Part shown: positions 28,377-37,681 of the stretch, piece after piece
How the letters are laid out: each line of letters begins with the position of its first letter
How positions within the stretch are numbered: position 1 is the stretch's first letter
Assembly (NCBI GenBank): GCA_021163205.1
Contig: JAGGXF010000006.1
Span: 1-42,666, forward strand
Origin: Candidatus Aenigmatarchaeota archaeon
GTDB lineage: Archaea; Aenigmatarchaeota; Aenigmatarchaeia; GW2011-AR5; JAGGXF01
Direction: 5' to 3'
DNA length: 42,666 bases
The notes under the pieces: model-generated
Told to the model about the DNA's origin: nothing
What the model saw: the letters and a program-made list of their open reading frames with translations, nothing else
Databases searched by the model: none
Position numbers and translations under genes: made by a program

Positions 28377-28790
28377 ATGAAACTTTTATTTATCCATTCT
28401 GAATGGATGAAATATGAGGTAAGGAAAAAAACAAAAATTGCCCAAAGGCTTGAAGAAAAAGATAAGAAAAAGAAATTTGGGCAAGTCCTTGTTGTGAAGA
28501 TATGTGCAGAATCAAAAGATGAAAATAAGGACGACATTCTGGAAAAGACAGCGCGAAATATAAAAGACATCGCAAAAAAAGTAGGTGAAAGTAATATTGT
28601 TCTTTTCCCCTTTGCACACCTTTCCGATGACCTCAGCAATCCGGTATTCGCGCTAGAACTAATAAAGAATCTCAAGAAGTGTCTAGAAAAATCTGGCTAT
28701 ATCGTAGATACAGTGCCTTTTGGGTGGGTTAAAAAATGGTCTTTGGAAACAAAAGGGCACCCTCTCGCAGTTCTCTCGCGAAGATTATAA
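28377..28790 (+). CDS. Stand-alone archaeal threonyl-tRNA synthetase N-terminal editing-domain protein
   Basis: MKLLFIHSEWMKYEVRKKTKIA..., NIVLFPFAHLSDDLSNP, VPFGWVKKWSLETKGHPLAVLSRRL*; resembles the archaeal ThrRS NTD, with a stop where the catalytic body would follow. Confidence 0.8.
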   Translation: MKLLFIHSEWMKYEVRKKTKIAQRLEEKDKKKKFGQVLVVKICAESKDENKDDILEKTARNIKDIAKKVGESNIVLFPFAHLSDDLSNPVFALELIKNLKKCLEKSGYIVDTVPFGWVKKWSLETKGHPLAVLSRRL

Positions 28791-28861
28791 ATCTAGCAAT
28801 TCTAAAAATGATTTAAACTAGAAAGAGATAATACTTATTATTAGTAAAGTCGAATAAATTA

Positions 28862-29506
28862 GTGATTCTTATGATACCGCACCCAACCACGGTTCTTGTT
28901 ATCGGAAAGCCAGATGAGCATAGAGAAGAACTTGTCAATCATTTTATAGCCGATGCTCTGAAGAAAAACAAGGAAACACTCTACATAACAGTTGATAAAG
29001 ATCCGAGAGATGTTATTAATGGGCTTGGGAATCTTGTTAATATAGATGAGCATATAAAGAACAAAAAAATACATTTTATAGATTGCTACTCTGCGGCTCG
29101 ACACAAAGAAAATGAAAATGACGTCATTTCGCTTATTCATCCGAGAGATCTGAGAAAAGTTCATAAGTTGACATTAGAAAAGCTCTCGAAATTAGAGAAA
29201 CCAGAACGAGTCGTTGTTGACACCCTCTCGGGGCTATCAAGATTTAATACTCCAGCCATGATAGAATCATTCATAGACGTTACAATAGGCAGACTGAAAA
29301 AAAACGGCGCTACTGTTTTGCTTTTGGTTGATGAGGATTTTCACCCAACATATAAGGCAGATTTGGAAGTGTTAACAGACATGACCTTACGATTGTATGA
29401 AATCAAAAATAAAACAATGATATCATTATATGGACTGGTCAATGGTGTTCTTGTTCAGAGGCAGATGAAAAAAGATGAGTTTTTTGAGCAGTATTTTAAT
29501 AATTAG
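28862..29506 (+). CDS. RecA/KaiC-superfamily-like ATPase homologue lacking a canonical Walker A motif
   Basis: TTVLVIGKPDEHREELVNHFIADALKKNKETLYITVDKDP; RVVVDTLSGLSRF resembles Walker B. Confidence 0.55.
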   Translation: MILMIPHPTTVLVIGKPDEHREELVNHFIADALKKNKETLYITVDKDPRDVINGLGNLVNIDEHIKNKKIHFIDCYSAARHKENENDVISLIHPRDLRKVHKLTLEKLSKLEKPERVVVDTLSGLSRFNTPAMIESFIDVTIGRLKKNGATVLLLVDEDFHPTYKADLEVLTDMTLRLYEIKNKTMISLYGLVNGVLVQRQMKKDEFFEQYFNN

Positions 29507-29590
29507 TTTTTTTTGGCTTCTGGTTTTTGATTTCTATTCAAAAACTTACTACACATAAATTATAGATATATATGTTGTAATACTCAAAGC

Positions 29591-29893
29591 CTAATTATTC
29601 TTAGTCAGTTCCTTCTTAATTTCAGATACAACTGCTTTTACAAGGTCTCTATCTTCAAGTATCTCTGCTTTTATCGGGTCTAGCAGAATTTTTTTTGCTT
29701 TTTTCTCCAAGAGCTTTCTTTTTTCCATTTGTTTTAGCGTTTTTTCTATCATTTCTCTTTCTTTTTCGTCAAAAATTTTTTCTTCTATATAACTTAGTCT
29801 CTTATCCAAAACGGCGTTCTGTATTTCTAACATATCAATAATTTCATTCAGTTTTCGTTCATTCTCTTCTATCTTCTGAAATTTTCTGATCAT
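29591..29893 (-). CDS. Hypothetical coiled-coil protein
   Basis: Charged heptad-like 100-aa ORF in its own intergenic space. Confidence 0.5.
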   Translation of the reverse strand: MIRKFQKIEENERKLNEIIDMLEIQNAVLDKRLSYIEEKIFDEKEREMIEKTLKQMEKRKLLEKKAKKILLDPIKAEILEDRDLVKAVVSEIKKELTKNN

Positions 29894-29951
29894 TACATCA
29901 CAATATTATCTTGTTTCAATCTTTTTTAAATCTTGATTTGAACTAATCATT

Positions 29952-30578
29952 ATGCTAAAGCTCTTATCGCTCATATCGGGAGGTATAGATAGCCCAGTTG
30001 CTGCCTATCTCATTCAGAAGAACTCGAAAGAAACCCATCTGGATTTCATATTCTTTTTCACAGGAGCAGACAAAACAATAGTAAAAAAATGTATAAAGCA
30101 GATAAAAAAACAGCTCAATATCAAAAGAAAAATAAAGCTTTTCATTGTCCCGTATAAGCAAGTTATCTCTTCACTTGTTGGAATGGAAAAAAGAAGATTT
30201 CAGTGTATTCTCTGTAAGCGCGCGATGCTTCGGATGTCGAGTATCATAGCAAGAAAATACGGTTATGATGCTCTTATTACTGGAGATTCTTTGGGGCAGG
30301 TCGCATCACAGACCCTTGAAAATCTTTTTGTAGAAGACCGCGCTGGAGAAATTCCTGTTTTACGTCCGCTCATAGGTTACGATAAAATGGATATTGTTCG
30401 GGTCGCTGCTGATATCGGAACGCTTCAATTTTCTCAAAAGCATCTGGGATGTCAATTCGCTCCTAAAAAGCCGAAAACAACATCGAGCTTAGAAGAGGTT
30501 GAAAAAATAGAGAAGGAACTTGATATATCACGACTGATACGTGGAGCACTTGGAGGAGTTGAGGTCGAGGAAATATAA
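29952..30578 (+). CDS. ThiI-like PP-loop tRNA thiolation domain protein without THUMP
   Basis: SLISGGIDSPVAAYLIQK, RRFQCILCKRAMLR, ALITGDSLGQVASQTLENL, IPVLRPLIGYDKMDIV. Confidence 0.82.
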   Translation: MLKLLSLISGGIDSPVAAYLIQKNSKETHLDFIFFFTGADKTIVKKCIKQIKKQLNIKRKIKLFIVPYKQVISSLVGMEKRRFQCILCKRAMLRMSSIIARKYGYDALITGDSLGQVASQTLENLFVEDRAGEIPVLRPLIGYDKMDIVRVAADIGTLQFSQKHLGCQFAPKKPKTTSSLEEVEKIEKELDISRLIRGALGGVEVEEI

Positions 30579-30581
30579 AAA

Positions 30582-32531
30582 TTATTCGACAAGGCTGCCC
30601 TTTCCAGACGGTATAGAGTTTTGTATAATATCAAGTGGTATTTTTTTAATGGCTTCTTTCTCCTCTTCTGATATAGCTTTTGCTACTAGTCTTTCTTTTA
30701 TCTTTTCTGCAAGCTCTTTTGCTGGGGTTTCACCCGGTTTCAAGGTCAGAAAATATTTACACTTTTCATTCACTGCTTGAACAGGAGCTATCATTAACAG
30801 TTTTTTTTCAGGTTCTACGCCAATCGCAAGTCTGAGTTGGGTTTTCTTCAGATAGTTTCTTTCTCCTTGTATCTGAAAAGAACCCTTGGGCAAGCCCGGA
30901 ACCTTTTTAACTTGCTCTGGCTTTATCCAGTACACATCCACATTGCCAAGTCCCATTTGCCACGCTTTGGAATAGGCTGCTGCAAACTCAGCCGCTTCCC
31001 TGACAGCAACAGGTGTTATTTTTTTCGGTGTTTTTATTCGTGGGTCTTCTTTTGCCTTTACAACAGTAAATGGGGCTCCATGTATCTCGGCATGTAATAC
31101 GATGTCTTCTGGCTTAGTATTTTTTTTGATTAACATTTCATTTGTGTCCGCGTCTTTTCCAGCAACAACCAGGAATCCATCAGATGTCCAGAAGTATCTG
31201 TATTTTTCATACCATTTTTTTCTCTTACGTTTTTCTATGATTTTTGGCACCAAAAGCTTTTTTTCTTCTATCTTAATCTCTTTTGTTTTTTCCATAATTT
31301 TTTTGGCTTTCTCCCGTTTGGATTTCATTTTTTTTGCTTTTTCATAGAGTTCCGCTGCATTTTCCTCAACGCTTTTTCTCATGTCTATTTCTATGTTTTT
31401 TCCTCCAAGTTCAAGAACAACGATACCGTCGTGCTCTCTTATTTCTTTAATTGCGTTAGCCTCTGGTGAGTCCTCTTTTTCTACTCTCTTTTTAATCTCA
31501 TCCCACGAAAGTGTTTCCCTTGCTTTTGAAAGCGTTTCGAGAATGCTCTCGACGAGACCATAGTTTTTGTATATGATGTCCGCCTTTTCTTTTGCCTCCT
31601 TTTCTTTTTCTTCCCATTTTTTTATTGCATCTGCCTGTTGCTTCACTATCCTTTCCTTTTTTTCTTGCGTGGAGTTAATTTCAGTTTTTTTAATGAGTTC
31701 TGCCTCTCTTATTTCGTTCTCACTAAAAAAAATGTCAACAGCTTCGTTAAAGCTTTTCATTTCTTTTTTCTCAAAATTTTTATACACCTTTATATCGAAT
31801 GGAATAGCATCTATTATTTTACCGTCCATGAGAACAATTTTCGGTTCCAGCTTTTTTTGCATCAACTCTTTTATGCTCTCAAATACTTTTTTAGTTTCTT
31901 CTTGAGAAAGCGACTGAGCTATTTTGTTTTTATCTACTTCGCATAACAAAAGAATCTCTTCAGCATACTTTCCGCCAAACCCCATCTGAGCAAGTAAACC
32001 AACTATTTCTCTTGGGGATGCGTACACACTCCTTTTGAATTCCCTGAAGTCGTCTAGGAATGAGTTTGTTTTTGGAAAAGCATATTTTTCCTTTGGTGCT
32101 ATCGTTCTTTCTGACCATCGTTGAATCTCAAAAGGCATTATTATGCTGTAATTTGAATCTGTTAATATGAAATTTCCTTTATGAAAGAGTTCCAAAATGA
32201 GTTTATACTCATTTGTCTCTAATTCTATTATCCTATCAAGAGCGTGCTGAGTAATTTTTTTAATTCGTTTGTTTTTGAGTCTTTTTCTCAAAAACATTGC
32301 AAAGTTTGAAGGCGTTTCAGATACTCGCCTGTAGTTTGTTAGATGGAAACGTCCCGCACTAGCGTATAACTCAAATTCTCCGAATCCACGAGAATAGAGC
32401 CTTATTCTTATATTTCTTTCACCTTGATGAATGTCCTGATAGATTTTCTCAATTCTACTATCCACAAGAAAGTTAAGCTCATTAACTAGGAACTTTATGT
32501 CCAGTCCCGATATCTCCTTTTGTTTTTTCAT
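30582..32531 (-). CDS. rqcH: RqcH/Rqc2/NEMF (NFACT) ribosome quality control protein
   Basis: EISGLDIKFLVNELNFLVDSRIEKIYQ, FHLTNYRRVSETPSNFAMFLRKRLKN, KKWYEKYRYFWTSDGFLVVAGKDADTNEMLIKK; the ORF opens to 32576 but the MKKQKEISG start is preferred. Confidence 0.9.
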   Translation of the reverse strand: MKKQKEISGLDIKFLVNELNFLVDSRIEKIYQDIHQGERNIRIRLYSRGFGEFELYASAGRFHLTNYRRVSETPSNFAMFLRKRLKNKRIKKITQHALDRIIELETNEYKLILELFHKGNFILTDSNYSIIMPFEIQRWSERTIAPKEKYAFPKTNSFLDDFREFKRSVYASPREIVGLLAQMGFGGKYAEEILLLCEVDKNKIAQSLSQEETKKVFESIKELMQKKLEPKIVLMDGKIIDAIPFDIKVYKNFEKKEMKSFNEAVDIFFSENEIREAELIKKTEINSTQEKKERIVKQQADAIKKWEEKEKEAKEKADIIYKNYGLVESILETLSKARETLSWDEIKKRVEKEDSPEANAIKEIREHDGIVVLELGGKNIEIDMRKSVEENAAELYEKAKKMKSKREKAKKIMEKTKEIKIEEKKLLVPKIIEKRKRKKWYEKYRYFWTSDGFLVVAGKDADTNEMLIKKNTKPEDIVLHAEIHGAPFTVVKAKEDPRIKTPKKITPVAVREAAEFAAAYSKAWQMGLGNVDVYWIKPEQVKKVPGLPKGSFQIQGERNYLKKTQLRLAIGVEPEKKLLMIAPVQAVNEKCKYFLTLKPGETPAKELAEKIKERLVAKAISEEEKEAIKKIPLDIIQNSIPSGKGSLVE

Positions 32532-33012
32532 TCTTCTCACGTAAAAATTTTTTAAGAGATTTCTTCTCAATTCCAAAATATTCTTCGAATTCTTTTGTCG
32601 TTTGTATTATTTTTGTGCGCGAATGTTTTTCTGTTTTTATAAGCCCTCTTTTTTCCAATTCTGATATGTATTGATATGTTCGGTTTCCTATAACCTTCAC
32701 GATATCTGATTGTTTGACCGGTTCATAAAAAGCTATGATTGATAATACACGCAGCATGCCTCTTGGGAGGTCTGTATGATTTGTCAGGTTCGAAACTTTT
32801 TCAAGATATTTCGGTTTTACGACAAGACTGTACCCACCGACATCCGAAACTTCTATGCCGTGTTCGTCTTTGGAGTAAATATCTTCCAAGTCTTTGAGAA
32901 GCCACTTTACTTCATTTTCATCTATCTTCAATATTTTCGCCAATTCTTCTATACTTAGCGGTTTCTCTGTTGTGAAAAGACAAGCTTCAAGGAGGGCAAG
33001 TTTTTCGTTCAT
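32482..33012 (-). CDS. scpB: Segregation and condensation protein B
   Basis: ALLEACLFTTEKPLSIEELAKIL, YSLVVKPKYLEKVSNL, LPRGMLRVLSIIAFYEPVKQSDIVKVIGNRTYQYISELEKRGLI. Confidence 0.88.
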   Translation of the reverse strand: MNEKLALLEACLFTTEKPLSIEELAKILKIDENEVKWLLKDLEDIYSKDEHGIEVSDVGGYSLVVKPKYLEKVSNLTNHTDLPRGMLRVLSIIAFYEPVKQSDIVKVIGNRTYQYISELEKRGLIKTEKHSRTKIIQTTKEFEEYFGIEKKSLKKFLREKNEKTKGDIGTGHKVPS

Positions 33013-33030
33013 ATTGACACACCGAATAGT

Positions 33031-33690
33031 TTATTTGAGTCTTATGAATATTTCTTTGAACATTTCGGGCTGTCTGCAACTTATCTTGTCCCTGTTTGTT
33101 AGATGAAGAAGAGGCATAAATGTTTTTACAATTGTTTCTCGTTTCCACTCTGTGACAAGCTCAGAAAATTTTAGCTCATTTCCAACCATTTTTTTTCTGA
33201 TATTCTCATACACTTTGTCTATTATTTCCTCTATGTCTTCTTCTACTTCTATAAGGGTTTCTACTGCTTTTCGCATTCTTAGCCTTTTTCTTTCTTTGCT
33301 CTTCTTTAGTTCGAAGGCTTTTTCTAGAGCTGAAACCAACTCCGTAAGTATTATTTTCCTTTTAGGTTTTCTCTTTACTGGTACATCGAGAAGTTTGATG
33401 TTGTCTATGTCTAGAAATTCTATATCTTTCTCTTTTGATTCTCTCGTTTCTTCTTCTTCCAACAACAACTCACATTTCATGCGCAAGAGTATGGCGGCAA
33501 CGAGTATGAACCTAGCGGGTATTCTGAAATCAAAGTATTTCATTGTGTTAAGGTATTTTATGAAAGCTTCAGTAAGTTTTATTATGTCGACATCCCACGG
33601 GTCAATGCCTTCCTCTATAACTATATTGTTGATGACCTCTTCCCAGTCATAACTGATTACTATGTTCTTAATAAGATTCTGCTCTTTCAC
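33031..33690 (-). CDS. scpA: Segregation and condensation protein A (kleisin)
   Basis: IDPWDVDIIKLTEAFIKYLNTMKYFDFRIPARFILVAAILLRMKCELLL; C-terminal winged-helix-like segment VTEWKRETIVKTFMPLLHLTNRDKI. Confidence 0.88.
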   Translation of the reverse strand: MKEQNLIKNIVISYDWEEVINNIVIEEGIDPWDVDIIKLTEAFIKYLNTMKYFDFRIPARFILVAAILLRMKCELLLEEEETRESKEKDIEFLDIDNIKLLDVPVKRKPKRKIILTELVSALEKAFELKKSKERKRLRMRKAVETLIEVEEDIEEIIDKVYENIRKKMVGNELKFSELVTEWKRETIVKTFMPLLHLTNRDKISCRQPEMFKEIFIRLK

Positions 33691-33949
33691 ACACTCCCCT
33701 CATAACTTTTAGAATAAGGAGCATAAAAAGATTTTTACCGTTCCGGCTTTTCTAATTATAATCTAATTATAAATTTGGTTTCTTAGAAGAATGATTATAA
33801 TGCTCGTAAAATACAGGAATGGGTATTTTAAAGGCTGTCTCGCCAAATAGGTGAGGACGTATGCGAGCTATAGAAAGAAGACCTTTTGAATAGATACTGG
33901 CTTGAATCTCAATGTATAGTTTTGAAGCTTGTTTGGAAGAAATAATGCT

Positions 33950-36403
33950 CTAGTTCTCTGGAAGTTCTATTCCAAAAACTTTCGATACGCCATTCTCCAT
34001 CGAGACGCCAAATACTTTGTCCGCCATTCCTATTGTTATGTTACTATGCGTTATTACGATGAACTGGGTTTTTTTAGAATACTTTTTGATGAGGCTAGCC
34101 ACTAACTTGGTGTTAACCTTGTCCAATGCGGCGTCTATTTCATCTAGTATATAAAAAGGGGATGCTTTGTGCTGTTGTATTCCAAACAAAAACGCAAGAG
34201 CAGTTATAGCTTTTTCCCCGCCAGACATAGAATCTATGTTTAACATTTTTTTTCCTTTTGGCTTTGCTTCAATTATAAGGCCAGATTCTATGTTCTCCAC
34301 CTCCACAAGCCTGAGGTTGGCTTCTCCCCCAGTTAGGTCACTATATATCCGAGAAAAATTCTTGGATATTTCTGAAAGCGTCTCCATAAATTTATTATAT
34401 CTCTTTTTTTCTATTTCTTCGGCGGTTTCAGATATCGCTTTTTTTTCCTCAAGAAGTTTATCCAACTTCTGTTTTAGCTCCCCAAATTCTGTGTCTATTG
34501 TTTTATACTCTTCTATTGCTCGGAGATTTACGGGGCCCAATGAGTTTATTTCTATTATCACTTCTCGTATTTTTTCTTCGAGCTCTTCTACGGTTTGATT
34601 GTAAAAGCTTTTCACATCTTTGAACTCATTACGTTCTATTCTCAAGCCATTTAGTTTGGCTTCAATTTTGGCACGTCTTATCTTAGTTTCGCTTACCTTT
34701 TTTTCTAGAATTGACTTTTCTCTATATAGCTCTTCTCTTTTTTTTCTGAGAGAAAAAATATTTTTTTCAATTCTGGCTATGTCCTTCTCAAGTGAGGACG
34801 TTCCTTTTATCTCCTTCTTTTCTTTCACTTCCAATTTTTTTATCTTTTTTTCGAGTAGCTTAATCTCTCCTTCAATTCTTTTGTTTTCCTCTTCTAGGTT
34901 TTTTATTTCTTCCTTGTATTTTTTTATATCAATAAGCGGAGATTTTTCTTTATACCATCCTCCGACAATTGCCCCACTCGGTTCTATGAGGTCTCCATCT
35001 ATTGTTACTATCCTTATTCTTTCCTTTTTAATAATCTCTTTTGCTGTGTCTATATTTTCGACTATGATGGTATCTCCCAGAACATATTCGAGAACCTTTC
35101 TGTAATTTTCTTTGAACTTTATTAGGTCTATTGCGTACCCGATCGCCTTTTCGAATTTTTTGTTTTTATCAATGCGCTTTCCTTTTATTCTATCTATAGG
35201 TATAAATCTTATTCTTCCAAGCTTCTCTTTTTTAAGAAACCTTATTAGCTCGACCGCATTTTCTATTGAATCTACAATTATGTCGTTTTCATGACTTCCA
35301 ACAGCAACACGAATAGCTATAGAGAACTTTTCAGGAACGCTTAAAACATCCATAACAGTTCCGTGCACATACGGTTTTTTTAATTTCAATATCTCTTTTA
35401 CAACCTTATTTTTCGATTCTTGACTTTTTTCTATTATTGAGTTGAGCCTGACTATATCTCTTTTGTTAAATTCTATCTTATCCTTTTTTCTGACTAGCTC
35501 TGTTCTGATTTCGTCTATTTTTTTCCTCAGCGAGAAGTCCTTAGATTTTTCTATGATTTCTTTTCTTGTTTTTGACGCCTTTTCTTCTTCTTCTGTTAAT
35601 TTTTTGTCTACGGAAGAGAATTCCTTTTCGGTTTCCTCCAATTTCTTTTCATTTTCTTCTATAATACTATTGATTTTTTTCCACTCGATTTGAAGGTCTT
35701 TAAACTTTCTATTAACAAGACTTGCTTTAAGTCTTTTTAATTTTTCTTGCAACGAGAGATATTTTTCGGCATTTTTTTTCTCCTCTTCAAGCCTTTCCTT
35801 CAGTTTTAATTTTTCATTTACAACTATGTACATTTCTCTTACCCTTGTTTCTACCTTTTCTAGCTCTTTTTGAGCTTTCTGTTTTTTCTCTTCGAACTCT
35901 GATATCCCCGAAATGTCATCTATTATTTGGCGCCTTTCCTCTGGGCTCATTTCTATGATTTTTGTGACATCCCCCTGCATTATTATATTATAACCTTCTG
36001 ATGAAAGCCCAAGAGCGGCGAGAACTTCAAGAAATTTCCTTCTTGTCACAGTTTTTTCATTTATCTTGTATATTGAAATTCCTCTTCTGTTAACCTTTCT
36101 AGTTATTTTAATTTCTTCCTCCATCGGAACCTTTTTGTCTTTGTTATCTATATAGAGAGATACCTCAGCGTAGTCTGACGGTTTCCTGTTCTTTCCTCCA
36201 TTGAAAATAAGATTTATGAGTCTGTTCGCTCGTATCGCCTTTGCAGACGACACCCCAAGAACAAAAGTTATCGCATCCACTATATTGCTTTTTCCAGAGC
36301 CATTTGGTCCGGCTATGACCGTGAATCCTGTCGGGAACGGTATTGTTATTTTATCTGGAAAAGATTTGAATCCCCGCATTGTTATTCTATCTACCCTGAC
36401 CAT
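33950..36403 (-). CDS. smc: SMC chromosome segregation ATPase, short form (817 aa)
   Basis: MRGFKSFPDKITIPFPTGFTVIAGPNGSGKSNIVDAITFVLG, hinge HGTVMDVLSVPEKF..., MSGGEKAITALAFLF, PFYILDEIDAALD. Confidence 0.93.
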   Translation of the reverse strand: MVRVDRITMRGFKSFPDKITIPFPTGFTVIAGPNGSGKSNIVDAITFVLGVSSAKAIRANRLINLIFNGGKNRKPSDYAEVSLYIDNKDKKVPMEEEIKITRKVNRRGISIYKINEKTVTRRKFLEVLAALGLSSEGYNIIMQGDVTKIIEMSPEERRQIIDDISGISEFEEKKQKAQKELEKVETRVREMYIVVNEKLKLKERLEEEKKNAEKYLSLQEKLKRLKASLVNRKFKDLQIEWKKINSIIEENEKKLEETEKEFSSVDKKLTEEEEKASKTRKEIIEKSKDFSLRKKIDEIRTELVRKKDKIEFNKRDIVRLNSIIEKSQESKNKVVKEILKLKKPYVHGTVMDVLSVPEKFSIAIRVAVGSHENDIIVDSIENAVELIRFLKKEKLGRIRFIPIDRIKGKRIDKNKKFEKAIGYAIDLIKFKENYRKVLEYVLGDTIIVENIDTAKEIIKKERIRIVTIDGDLIEPSGAIVGGWYKEKSPLIDIKKYKEEIKNLEEENKRIEGEIKLLEKKIKKLEVKEKKEIKGTSSLEKDIARIEKNIFSLRKKREELYREKSILEKKVSETKIRRAKIEAKLNGLRIERNEFKDVKSFYNQTVEELEEKIREVIIEINSLGPVNLRAIEEYKTIDTEFGELKQKLDKLLEEKKAISETAEEIEKKRYNKFMETLSEISKNFSRIYSDLTGGEANLRLVEVENIESGLIIEAKPKGKKMLNIDSMSGGEKAITALAFLFGIQQHKASPFYILDEIDAALDKVNTKLVASLIKKYSKKTQFIVITHSNITIGMADKVFGVSMENGVSKVFGIELPEN

Positions 36404-36478
36404 AAAATCACATTTGAACGGATTGATTTTGGTTATCTGTATTATAATTATTCAGATAATATATAAAGAATTAAGCGA

Positions 36479-37666
36479 CTATCCTAGTATTTTTTTCTTT
36501 AGGCTTTTTACACCAAACCTAAGCAACGCCTTGGTTAATATGGCGGCATTGCCACCCACTATCTTCATGAGGTCATCTTTTGTTAACGAGTCTGCAAGCA
36601 TATTGAGCTGTTCGTCAGTAAGTTTTTCAACGATTTCTCTAACTTTTTCTGATTTCGCTAAGGCATTTCCTCTTTTTTCCCACCACAACGTATTATACTC
36701 AGATAGAGCGGACTCAGACCAATCGTTGTGTTCAATACAGCGCCATATAACTTTTCCTGCAATTGTTCCAGCGATCATTGCTTCTCCCATACCACCGCCG
36801 TGGATCGGATACACCTGATGGGCAGCGTCTCCGACAAGGACAAGTCCATTCATTACCATATTCTTCATAAGCCCACCAACAGGTATCGCGCCTGCGTTGA
36901 CCTCAATAACACTGCCCTTCTTGAACCTATCATTTTTCTTGATAAAGTCATCAAGATATCTCTTTGCGGTTTCTGTACTGTTGCCTACAATACCTATGCC
37001 AACATTTGCTCGAGACTCTCCTTTTGGAAAGACCCATATATATCCACGTGGTGCCATGCTATTGCTGATATAAAACTCGAGCTTTCTTGGGTCTTTCAAT
37101 TCGATTCCATCAAGCTCATACTGAAACCCAGAATCGATTAGAATAGGGTTATTCACTATTGGAAATCCGGCTCTTCTAGCCGTCAATGACTCTACACCGT
37201 CAGCAGCGACTACAACCTTTGACCTGATTTCATACTCTTCTCCAATGAAGTTTGCTTTAACACCACATACAAAATCATTCTCTTTTATCACGTCGTAGAC
37301 ATTGGCGTCTGCGATAACCTGCGCTCCAGCCTTGACAGCTTCTTCTGCTAGCCACTTGTCAAAAATCCGCCTCTCGAGCACATACCCACTGGTTTGACCC
37401 AAATCTATTAAGAACTCTTTCATATTTGGTGCATAAATATACGACCCATCTATTTCCTGTCTCCAGCATTTTCTGGGCATCTTAAGTTTTAATTCTTCTA
37501 ACGCTCCTATTGCAAATCCTTCGGCGCATCTTTTGAACATAGCAACTTGTTGTTGCTTTTCAAGAACCAGAACATCTAAGCCCAACTTAGCTGCCGTTAT
37601 CGCGGTGCTAGTGCCGCCTGGGCCAGCACCAACGACAATCAAATCATATTCTGGCTTTATGAACAT
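36479..37666 (-). CDS. Geranylgeranyl reductase-family FAD protein
   Basis: YDLIVVGAGPGGTSTAITAAKLGLDVLVLEK, CAEGF, ADGVESLTARRAG, LVLVGDAAHQVYPIHGGGMGEAMIAG. Confidence 0.9.
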   Translation of the reverse strand: MFIKPEYDLIVVGAGPGGTSTAITAAKLGLDVLVLEKQQQVAMFKRCAEGFAIGALEELKLKMPRKCWRQEIDGSYIYAPNMKEFLIDLGQTSGYVLERRIFDKWLAEEAVKAGAQVIADANVYDVIKENDFVCGVKANFIGEEYEIRSKVVVAADGVESLTARRAGFPIVNNPILIDSGFQYELDGIELKDPRKLEFYISNSMAPRGYIWVFPKGESRANVGIGIVGNSTETAKRYLDDFIKKNDRFKKGSVIEVNAGAIPVGGLMKNMVMNGLVLVGDAAHQVYPIHGGGMGEAMIAGTIAGKVIWRCIEHNDWSESALSEYNTLWWEKRGNALAKSEKVREIVEKLTDEQLNMLADSLTKDDLMKIVGGNAAILTKALLRFGVKSLKKKILG

Positions 37667-37681
37667 ATTATCACTTGATAT

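Noticed and set aside
27980-28675. 231-aa minus-strand ORF over iscU and the ThrRS-editing gene
   Set aside because: Antisense to two recognisable proteins; composition typical of shadow frames
33754-33777. Short tandem repeat TCTAATTATAA x2 between scpA and smc
   Set aside because: Two copies of an AT-rich 11-mer are too little to distinguish from chance
34167-35693. Ser/Phe-rich plus-strand ORFs inside smc
   Set aside because: Shadow ORFs of Lys/Glu-rich coiled-coil codons read in reverse
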